From: Persicaria tinctoria
Lineage: Eukaryota; Streptophyta; Magnoliopsida; Caryophyllales; Polygonaceae
Reading direction: 5' to 3'
Length of the DNA: 64,000 nucleotides
NCBI GenBank assembly: GCA_037127255.1
Contig: JBANSL010000004.1
Span: forward strand, 30,961,967-31,025,966
A program made the position numbers and the translations under genes. Shown in pieces: positions 55,838 to 64,000 of the stretch (positions within the stretch are counted from its first letter, which is position 1; each line of letters begins with the position of its first letter). A model generated the notes under the pieces. That model saw only the letters and a program-made list of their open reading frames with translations, searched no databases and had not been told where the DNA came from.

Positions 55838-56531
55838 TTGGTGTTTGTGGAGGCCGAAAATTCTCAAGAACACAAGAGCTTTGATAATGTTTTGGATTGA
55901 TAACCAAGAACCCTTTAATCCATAAAGGGGTTCTCAATTCTATTTCAATCTGATTAATTCAATGTTGCATAACTTGAATATATAGAAAACTTATGAGAGA
56001 TCTAATCCATCCTTCCTTGCAAAGGAAAGGGGTTTGGATAGATTAATTCTATCTAAAGATAAATAAAATAAATCTAAGATAAATAATTCCTAATAAGATA
56101 GATAATTAGTAACTTGGTGGCCAAGAATTATATCTAGAAGAGATATAATTAATTCCACCTTATTTATCTAATTTTCATAAAATAATAACATAATTAAATA
56201 ATAATATTTCGGCCCATGCACAAGACAAGCTCGGCCCATGCACTAGACAACTCGGCCCATGGTCATGTCGAGTATGGTTGGCTCATGGTGGGTGCAGACG
56301 AGTCTTCATGACCTCCGTGTGTGGATGCAGGCTCACTTCTTGTGCTGGCGGTGTAACCTTGAGCCAAGTGATCCAGGGTGGCCTGAACCCTTGCTCTAAA
56401 GTTCCATGGTGACGGACAAGAAAGGCTTTAGTTGCATTTTGAATCTTCTTGGCCCTTGCACGAGTGACAGGACCATCGAATGGAACCTTCATGTTGTCCT
56501 CAATGTCACCAGGAGTCATCGATAATTGCAC
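55838..56531 (-). repeat. Direct repeat copy 2 of remnant G
   Basis: Matches 50484-51186 with scattered single-base differences. The match ends at 56531, where unrelated MULE-region DNA (GGCATAAAAAAGGGCAAGG) begins, and at about 55838, where integrase codons begin. Confidence 0.75.
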
Positions 56532-57326
56532 GGCATAAAAAAGGGCAAGGAGGGGGTCGGATAGGTAGGGAATCCACAAGATTGGGGGTAGTCGGTAGGG
56601 TATATCTGCACATGTGGTAGGACAGATTATCGAAGGTTGTGTCTGAAATTGTGGTAGCAGATTTCGTTGGACCGGGTAAAGAAATTGGCAGGATAAATTT
56701 GAACATATGGTATGCCAAGTAAGGTGAAGGAATTTTTGGTGGATTGGTTTTTTTAGTGTTGAAACCGTTAGTGCCCAACAAGTGTTTGATGAAATGCCTA
56801 TAAATATGATGAATAATTGGTGATTTTGTTTTGGTGAATCTCCTTTCCTATATGATGTGTCGTGAAAGAGGTAAAATGAAGAAAACAAGTAAGACATGTT
56901 GGTATGACAGAGTAGGTGTTTGGTTATATGTTTGAAACTTTATGTGTGACAATATACTTTCCCTTTGATGAAATCCCTATATGTATGATGAATTGTTGGT
57001 TAATTGGTGTTGGTGTTGGTGAATAATTTGGCTATCTCTTGGGTTGGGAAAGAGGTAAAATGAACCAAACTTCTTTGAAATGCGAAATTGGTAGGACAGA
57101 AAAGGATAGCAGAGTTGTTAGGAAAACAATATGTTATTGGTAGGATATATTTAAACTGTTGGTATGACCAATTAGGTGATCTGAATGTCTGAATGAGTGT
57201 GTGTGGTGATTGTGTTGCAGGTACCCTTTGTTCAATCAGCATAAAAAATAACAAAGGCAGGAAAAAAGAAAGCAAAGGCAGGACCAAGCAGTCATGGGGT
57301 AAGGAAACTGAGATAGTTACCTTGTT

Positions 57327-58631
57327 GTGGTAGTAATGCTTCCGAATGAATTTTGGAACTTAAGAGTCTTACATGTGTTGCAGGCTGTGCTGGCTGTGGC
57401 AGAGAAAGACCACTTCAATGGGAGGGCGTTATCCCATGCCAGTTTTGACCTGATGGAAGGACTTGACATAAGCATCGACCGTGACGATTACAAGGCCCTT
57501 ACGAAGAGCCAATTTGGAGGCATCGTCAAGATGGGGTCCAGAAACAAGTTCGCTGCACAATTGGTGCACTTTTGCCTCCTAGGGCAAGACGCGGAAGCAA
57601 CACGAGATGTGGTACTTCATCCAGGGGCATCACGTGCGATTCTCGCTGCACGAGTTCGCCTTGATATTGGGGCTAAACTGCTCACCACCCCCTAGGGATG
57701 TGATGGAGGGCGACCACAAGGACGCCATTCACCAGTTGTTAAAGAAGGAGAAGGTAAGTCTGAAGGATGTGGAAAGAGCCTGGGAGCACGAAAAACAGAC
57801 GAAATCGGGCTCCCTAATGAAAAAGTACAAGCTTGCCCTCCTAATCATATTGGAGGGCATTATGTTTGGCTTGGAGAAGAAGACGCAAATTAGAGGGTGG
57901 GTTGTTAAGCTGCTGCTGGAGGACACGACACATTTTCTGGAATTCTCTTGGGGCCGAATGGTGTACGAGAGGCTACACGACAGCCTCGCTGGGACGTTGA
58001 AGGACTTGGTGGCTGCAAAAAGTCACCTGAAAGATAGGGCAACGTACGCGCTCTACGGGTTAACCATGGCCTTCCAGGTTAGTGAAGTTATGAAAAATGG
58101 TCAAAACCTTTGCCATTTCAGATTATGTGTGACTGGGTGGGATGCCAAATGGGCAATTATATCATGCCAATAGTCTATTTCTATGCTGCCAAATATAGTG
58201 AGGATGATGACCTGCCAAACTGTGTATTTCTATCTTACCAAATCTATGACGTTGTCCTGCAAACTGTGTATTAATATCTTACCAAAATGTGTGTACAACT
58301 GTGGGTGTATGAGACCTTTCCAGAGATTGGGAATCAGTTCGGGCGTAGCATTGATGACACCATCATCCCAAGGTGTCTGAGATGGGAAACCCCAAACTCT
58401 CACATCCGATATGAGAACATGAAGTCCTTCCTGAACCTGGACGCTCTCGCCGACGACTTCATAGATGAACATGTTCGGCTCGTGAAGCTAAAGCCCATCT
58501 TGCACCCAACCCACAAGGAGAAAGATGCCTACCCGCAATCCTCGTACAAGAAACACTCTCCAGACGTCTTCTTTATTGCGCCCTACTGCCAATACTTGTT
58601 GATAATCTCCATACAGCACAACGCTTTGTAG
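57327..58631 (+). pseudogene. DUF1985-type protein gene, frameshifted
   Basis: The first part (57327-57695) gives ALSHASFDLMEGLDISIDRD and ends its good match at QLVHFCLLG. The frame then shifts near 57585, and the second frame (to 58080) continues EMWYFIQGHHVRFSLHEFAL, ILGLNCSPPP, KLALLIILEGIMFGLEKKTQ and FSWGRMVYERLHDSL. The F-L-EFAL-GLNC block is the hallmark of the DUF1985 domain. A GT at CAGGTTAG opens an intron (58077 to about 58285). The last exon reads LQ-type LWVYETFPEIG, then IPRCLRWETPNSHIRYENMK, up to the stop at 58631. The function of the family is unknown. The intron contains three TCTTACCAAA-like words. Confidence 0.72.
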
Positions 58632-59121
58632 GTCTCTCCCCAAACTGTCGTCGTCTGTCGTATATTGCTTTTGGTTCAGTGAAGACATTATCAACTGGTT
58701 TGTGATGTTGTTGTAATGTGATTTTGTTGGTTTGGAAACTTAATGCGTTTGATAACTTTGGTGGTGTGGAAACTTATGTTCGTTCTGAAACTTATGTTGT
58801 TGGTTGTAATTTTTTTTGTTGACGGTTTTAAAGTGTTGTGATTGTAATGGTTTAGCTGGTATTTATGCTTCGTGTCAATGTCTCCTGCTTACACCCATGG
58901 TTGCAATGTTTTTGGTGCTAAGTTTATGTTTGCATGGATGTTAGAATTGGTAAGATTATACGATACTATTGGGCAGATACAATGACACCTTTGGCAAGAT
59001 AGAAACAGAATATTGGAAGGATGTCAATTTCATGACGGACTTTCCTAAGTGCATCAGTAATGTTGAGACGGTATTTGTAAGATAACAGTACACTAATAGT
59101 AGGATAAGTAGAAACTAATTG
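58632..59121. other. Shared 3' region of the convergent DUF1985 and MURA genes
   Basis: Non-coding, AT-rich, with GTTTGGAAACTTA- and TATGTTNGTT-type words and TTGGTAAGAT, TTGGCAAGATA and AGTAGGATAAG motif copies. Confidence 0.5.
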
Positions 59122-61745
59122 CTAGATAAAAACAAGATAATGGTAGGACGAAATGATAAATACATAATAGATCCGATAATTCATGTCACTATGGCCAAAA
59201 CATGACATCCATGACAAGTATCCATTACAATTAGCCCCATAATAACCCCATAATATCAGACACATGGCAAAAAATTGTAGCGCGTACTGATCACTGCCCA
59301 AAATAACTCCGTCAGTTGCCCTGAACGTCCACCAAACCACACTACTGTCGATGGCGCTTTGCCCCCTGGCCTCGCCCTTCGACAGATAGCGCTTGGTCTT
59401 CGACCTTCCCGGCGCACGCTTCACCACTGGGGGCAAGCAAATCTTCGTAGCTATTTTTGGAGGCACCGCCCATGTGTCACGAGGTGGCACTGGGTAGACG
59501 ATATTTACGTAGCACGCGCGCCAAGCCTCAACCCTGTATAGAGGATGCCCGAGGGAGTATTGGTCGATCCGACGTACCTTGGCCACGGCGAGGGCATGTG
59601 CACATGGAAACTGGTCAATTTCAAAGTGCTTACATGTGCAAGTCCGAGCGGACAGGTTGACCAGTCATGCGGATAACCCTTTACAAATGTGATACTCTTG
59701 TTCGCTCAAAGTCTTCACCTGAAGACATATAGCCTGCATGGAGTTTTGCCTCAAAACGGTATCCCCATGGTTAGTGACAACCTTGTCGGGATTCGAACTT
59801 AGCTCCCGGCGGTGTCGGGCAGGTCACGAGGTTCAAAGAATACCGAGTTTAAGCACTCAGCATGGTTTGTGGTGGTGATGTTGAACTGATTAGCGGGATA
59901 GAAAGCCCGGGCTCAGTTGGAGAACCCGGCCAGCTTAATGCAGTCAGCACAAGTGGATGACTTCTCTTTGAATGCTTCGAAGTGCCCATTGAATTCCGCA
60001 ACGGTGTACGTGTTTTCCATTAGGAAGAACAGTTTTTGCAGCCCACCCGCCTTGTGATATGCCTTCACATTCTAAAAGAGATGGTAAGTGCAGCGGCCAA
60101 GCTTTGCGAAGTTGTAACTCGCTCAAATTCCCTTGGTGATTCTCATGTGCCTGTCGCTTACCCACACCACATGGGTCTCATCCGGGACTACGCGTTTCAT
60201 TTGACGGAAAAAAAACCCCAGGATGCGTCATTCTCCCCGTCGATAATGGCAAATGCAACGGGGTATTTGTTGTGGTTTGGGTCTTGGGCAGTCACAAACA
60301 TCAAGCAACCACGATACTTCTCATTCAAGAAACTTCCATCCACCGAGAATACCTGCCAATGTCAAGCAGTTTGAAGTGGTCGGATGGAATTTTGCTATTG
60401 GTAGGATCACAGGACACAGTTGGTAGGATCATAATCTGTAGGTTGTACTGTGACTATATATGTAATGGAAGGACAAATGTAGACAATTGGTAAGATGAAA
60501 TTTGTCATTTGGTAGGATAATAAGTTGCGAGGGCGTACCTGTCTGAGGTGTGGGATGGCTGTCCGCCAAACCCCCAAGCTAACGAACGCGTACTTGAATT
60601 GCTGGTTATCATCACGGACTAATGTGGTTATGGTCCCGGGGTTTGCTCGCTCAAGCATGTAAAGGTATGAGGCCATCCTATCGTAGCTCTCTTTGTAGGT
60701 CCCGTACAAGCCGTCCCATGCGGCTCCCTTCGCCCTGCGTGCCTTCCAGTAGCTGCAGCCCACGCCCAATCGAGACTTCATCATCGTCCTGATCTGACGT
60801 GGAAGAAGCTCCTTTCCTAACCCAGCAAAACTACAAAGATGCGATCAACGAGTTACGCCAAAAAAAATCCACCAACACATAGTACATAGACGGGGAACAA
60901 TACGCCGCTTTAGAAACTTACTCGGACACCAAACTCTGCCCCATTAGCTTGTAATTAGCGTTGTGCTGGTAGTTGCTCACGACACTAACCTTGCAAGTGT
61001 GTACGTCCACGAACTTACGAACCACCCACTTCTTAGTTTCCCGATACGTTGACGCTCGACAGTACCATGAGCAGTTCGGTTCGAGGCATACAACCACGTA
61101 CGCCGTTGTTGTCGATCGCTTCACTTGGATCGCGAAGCACCCGCGCAAAGCTTCCCACTACACTTTGGACTGAATGGAAGCCTTCGTATCGAACATCTCC
61201 CCCTCACGTAACACCTTCACACTCTCCCGAGAGTCTCCGACTAGAGGAATGAAACGATCCATGTCCTCTTCCAGTTGCTCTAACGTCGGCAAAGGCTATT
61301 TGTGTCCTTGGTACGATCGCTCTATCTCTCTCAGCGCTGCCTCAGCCTCCTAATCCCATGATTCAGATGTCTCATTCGGCCTCCCTCCCTCCACTTTCAC
61401 GAGGAAACCACCCGCGATCATGTCAACGTCGGAGCTTCCTACGTCTATTATATCCTCCAATCCGTGGGGGGGGGGGGGGGGGGGGGGGGGGAGGACGTCC
61501 ACATCGTCATCGGTATCAACGATCACCACTTGCTTTCTGCGTCGGATGGCATCAGACCTGCTCACGTTGCCACCCTTCTCTGGGTCATCCACTTTATGAA
61601 GTTGTCCCACTTCATCGCCCTGTCCTACCATTAGGTTTTCATCTATCCTACCAACTTCATCCGACTGTCCGACAATTATGTTGTACTCCATCTTACCATT
61701 ACCAGATTGTATACCACTCCTAGCAAGCCCCCCCCTACATCCCAC
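59122..61745 (-). pseudogene. MULE (MURA-type) transposase, degraded
   Basis: Read on the minus strand. N-terminal acidic region (61745-61350) with VVIVDTDDDVDVL and a Pro run from a poly-G tract. FAR1/MuDR-type zinc region (61148-60918): FAIQVKRSTTTAYVVVCLEP, CSWYCRA and HTC. Then SYWKARRAKGAAWDGLYGTY and RANPGTITTLVRDDNQQFKY (60784-60540); a probable intron (60540-60355); the MULE catalytic core VDGSFLNEKYRGCLMFVTAQ, DGENDASWGFFSVKMKR and VWVSDRHMRITKGI; NVKAYHKAGG; and FNITTTNHAECLNSVF (to about 59840). A SWIM zinc finger (ARTCTCKHFEIDQFPCAHAL, 59590-59660) and the C-terminus to 59122 follow. Stops lie in the core-to-SWIM stretch, for example at 59913-59915. The enzyme would cut and rejoin MULE ends. 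Confidence 0.85.
61467..61491. repeat. Poly-G tract, about 25 bases, inside the MURA coding region
   Basis: An uninterrupted G run, read as Pro codons on the coding strand, within the acidic N-terminal region. Confidence 0.85.
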
Positions 61746-61749
61746 TCAC

Positions 61750-62480
61750 TTTGTCCTTTGCAGTGATTGGATTGATGGGGAACACCCATCAATGCAATAA
61801 TTACATTTTCCCCTCATAAATGCTCCCCCATCCTCCCAATGAAGAACCCCGTTTTGGCACCAAAATTACACTGACAACCCGCCAAAACAGGTACGGTCAA
61901 TCCCCTCCCCTCCAAATTTCTCCAAAATTTTCAGGGATGGTAGGACATGTTCAGCCTATTGGTAAGAGAAATGTATTCTATTGGTAAGATAAATGTATCA
62001 TATTGGTCAGACAGATGCTCTCCCTATTCCCCCAATAAAGAACCATGTTTTGGCGCCAAAATTACACTAACAGGCCGCCAAAACCGCTACAGTCAATCCC
62101 CTCCATATTATCTTAAAAATATCCATGTATGGTAGGACATGTTTGGCTTATTGGTAAGACAAATGTCTTCTATTGGTAAGCCAAAAAGTGTCCAGTTCCC
62201 AGAAATGAAGGGGATGCTTTGCCCTCACCTTTCCACTCGTCTCCTATGTTTCCTCTCTTTTTGTATAACATTTAATGAGGAATGACACCCATCAATCAAG
62301 CTTATATAAGGGTTGATTGACACCCTTAATTCCAATCATTTAAATTTCTCATAAATGCACCCTCTTTTTTCCCTATTTATCGGCGCCACACCCCCAATTC
62401 ATCTGACATGTCCAGTACCCCCCTCCAAATTTCTCTCTGCCACAAATGGGGCTACAGTGCCGGCTTCCCCTTCACCTGGA
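61750..62480. other. 5' flank of MURA, two related blocks
   Basis: A segment with CCCCAATGAAGAACCC, TTTTGGC-CCAAAATTACACT, GGTAGGACATGTT and TATTGGTAAGA occurs twice (61830-62010 and 62020-62185). These are two diverged copies of about 180 bp, possibly the subterminal or promoter repeats of the MULE. Confidence 0.55.
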
Positions 62481-62774
62481 ACTTCCTCATCCGACTGCCT
62501 TTTTTTTTTTTTTTTTGCAAAACTAGACTACTTTATACCCTTAGCCAAAAAACAATGTACTAGTCTAGTTATGCAAACAATTTTTTTTTGGGTCTAGTTA
62601 TGCAAATCGGCCTAAAGAATAACAACATGTAATGCCCATTTGAAGCCATCAACATTGAGCTGATTGGCAGCTTAGTGAGAACATGGCAGATCTAGGAGCT
62701 AACAGTTCAACCGTTCCAATTTATTTTCTCAAATTCAATCAACAAAGTACTTAAATGGTTCAAGAATTCAATAA
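62481..62774. other. Unassigned stretch with a T-run and short inverted words
   Basis: A T run at about 62500-62518, then TTGCAAAACTAGACTAC with the inverse-like AGTCTAGTTATGCAAA at 62561 and a second TCTAGTTATGCAAA at 62593. Possible small element or MULE edge; not resolved. Confidence 0.35.
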
Positions 62775-62836
62775 GCCTATGCGGGATTCGAACCCACATC
62801 TTTGTACATGAGCACAATGCTCTCCATCTCATAGTA
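62775..62836 (-). repeat. Second tRNA-like sequence (minus)
   Basis: The plus strand begins CCTATGCGGGATTCGAACCC. On the minus strand it has a good B box (GGGTTCGAATCCC) and a degraded A box, and ends in CGCATAGG. GAGCA-TGTGCT-ATG and ACAAAGATGTGG are shared with the copy at 14072-14138. It is a pseudo-tRNA or SINE head; the bodies downstream of the two copies do not look alike. Confidence 0.6.
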
Positions 62837-63892
62837 ATACATGGAATCAAGTTTGTTATTATCTTTCTTATGTCAGGCTCGTTGGGAGAGGAACCACTGA
62901 GTACACATCCAACCAGGCTATGATTCTAATTCCATTTGTGTTTGCTTAAGCTACAAAAAAATCACTTTGCGACATCTAAAAGAGCACAAGAGAACCTAGT
63001 AGAGAATATAGGAAAGGTATGAATACATGAATAAATATTTCACATGATTACTAGACTATTACAATTTTAAAAATAGATAGGGTCTAACTCTTTTTTGCAA
63101 TCTACATACAGAATTGTGAGATCGAGTTGAATCCATAAAGCCTTAATATTTCTTTCTTGCATAGTTTTAACTAGAAGAAATAGATATGAGCATATTCATA
63201 TACATGAAAAGCAACTTTAAAGTTTAAACACTAAAATCAAACAAGCCAACTCACAAATTCTATGCCCCTGCACAACGCTGCTACATCCTCTTTGTGAAAG
63301 AATCACTTTTAGAAAGTCATCAAATGTAAGGTTCTAGACCATGATTTTGAAAATGAAATGCAGGATTTAACTATTATAAATCGTAATTTTGAGGAATTCA
63401 TAGAAAAAGGATTTAACTAACATTTGCTTGAATCTAATGACTTAATGAGCCTTGAATAACCATTGATCTCAGCTACAAATTCACAAAAATCAGAATCCCT
63501 AGGTTTTGTTCATTTCCCCTGTATAAATTTTGAATTCATAGATAAAGCATGGGCAATCAATTCCAGAAGGAATAATGCATGAATGTACGTAATGCCCCTT
63601 CATCAAATTCCAGAAATTCAATTGGAGATATGAACAAATTGGAATTTAAATGAAAAAAACCCTAATTTTGCCCCCAAATTCAATAGCAAAAAACCCCTTA
63701 ATGTCGGAATGAAAAGAACCAACCTATATTTCACAAGAGGAACCATCCATAGCTATTTATGGTCACCATCTTCAACTCTAGTCGTTGAGTCGGACACTTC
63801 TCTTCTTTTCTTCGTCTTCCACCCACAGAGCCCGCGTTCTACACCTATCTTTCTGTTGAACGAGTAAGTTGAATAGTCAGACCCTCTATCTC

Positions 63893-63894
<2 letters not shown>
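62837..63894. other. Unassigned AT-rich stretch
   Basis: Non-coding. From 63690 on, composition becomes more CT-rich and 5' UTR-like (TCTTCTTTTCTTCGTCTTCC), which may mark the approach to a gene beyond the window. No open frame supports this yet. Confidence 0.35.

Positions 63895-63950
<56 letters not shown>
63895..63950. repeat. (CT)n microsatellite
   Basis: About 27 uninterrupted CT units ending CTCGATTCTCCC, in a CT-rich context. Confidence 0.95.
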
Positions 63951-63953
<3 letters not shown>

Positions 63954-64000
63954 TCTCCCTCACTGGTGTCGCCTTCTTTTCTCCACCAATCGAGATCATC

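Larger units (their letters stand above)
50484..56531 (-). mobile_element. Ty3/gypsy remnant G, split by CACTA element F
   Basis: On the minus strand: a pol C-terminus plus LTR-like segment (56531-55838), then integrase sequence (55835-55307), then after element F the pol C-terminus again (51275-50938) and the same LTR-like segment (to 50484). The two 700-bp blocks are direct repeats. A pol end lying upstream of the first LTR-like block suggests two tandem elements sharing an LTR, or a large internal deletion. The lineage is uncertain; no chromodomain is visible. Confidence 0.75.
56532..62200. mobile_element. MULE region with DUF1985-type and MURA-type genes
   Basis: Two convergent gene remnants: a DUF1985-type gene on plus (57327-58631) and a MURA transposase on minus (61745-59122). 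DUF1985-type genes are found near plant Mutator-like transposases. TTGGTARGAYA words are scattered from about 56570 to 62170 and nowhere else as densely, which supports one unit. I did not find terminal inverted repeats or a 9-bp duplication, so the ends are approximate. The left edge is set where the remnant G repeat breaks off. Confidence 0.6.

Noticed and set aside
55320..55925. 201-codon open frame on plus
   Set aside because: It lies antisense to the integrase fragment, whose minus-strand product is clearly recognisable.
57000..57287. 95-codon minus frame upstream of the DUF1985-type gene
   Set aside because: Low-complexity, hydrophobic and antisense to the 5' flank of the DUF1985-type gene; no family match.
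63895..63950. CT run as a sign of a promoter or GAGA element
   Set aside because: It is a plain microsatellite and no downstream gene lies within the window to support a regulatory call.

Overview
The window is nuclear DNA of a flowering plant, most likely a eudicot with a repeat-rich genome. The evidence is plant-specific transposon lineages (Athila-like and chromovirus Ty3/gypsy elements with plant tRNA primer sites, CACTA, MULE, hAT-type and Helitron elements), AT-rich intron-like DNA, and captured fragments of plant gene families. I find no complete host gene. Nearly everything is transposable-element DNA inserted into other transposable-element DNA, and the biology of the window is its insertion history. 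Family or species cannot be fixed from the sequence alone.

Layout. 1-8733: decayed Athila-like Ty3/gypsy element on the minus strand (5' LTR 7192-8733, tRNA-Asp primer site, gag, protease, RT, RNase H, integrase), cut by the window start and interrupted by a CACTA-like insertion at 3926-5547. 8734-14908: hAT-type MITE pieces, a foldback MITE, a Ty1/copia RT-RNase H pseudogene and a tRNA-Ile-like sequence. 14909-49529: what I interpret as one CACTA element (A), whose termini lie 34.6 kb apart because later elements landed inside it. Its own body carries fragments resembling a serine carboxypeptidase-like gene and the exocyst gene SEC5. Inside A are CACTA element C (18273-38430, with a broken Ptta/En/Spm transposase gene), a Helitron (38789-41227), and CACTA element B (42438-48167), which itself holds a second Helitron (42723-44341). 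Inside C are a TA-microsatellite-flanked element E (20101-23692), which contains CACTA element D (20320-22136), and a very young chromovirus retrotransposon (25105-36139). Its two 2558-bp LTRs show only one difference to my eye, and it carries a single 1589-codon gag-pol frame.

49530-56531: remains of another Ty3/gypsy element (minus strand) split by CACTA element F (51276-55306). F has taken up several exons of an unrecognised gene ending in a membrane segment. 56532-about 62200: a decayed Mutator-like (MULE) region with two convergent genes, a DUF1985-type gene (+) and a MURA-type transposase (-), strewn with a short repeated motif TTGGTARGA. 62200-64000: a second tRNA-like sequence and a long CT microsatellite.

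How the parts fit. Five insertions (A, B, C, D, F) have CACTA termini plus matching 3-bp flanking duplications. B and F can also be checked against a reconstructed empty site. The chromovirus has a 5-bp duplication and the hAT MITE an 8-bp one. Relative order: A before C and B; C before E and the chromovirus; E before D; B before Helitron 2; retroelement G before F. The only long coding sequence is the chromovirus gag-pol, and even that seems to lack a block of integrase. The other element genes carry stops or frameshifts.
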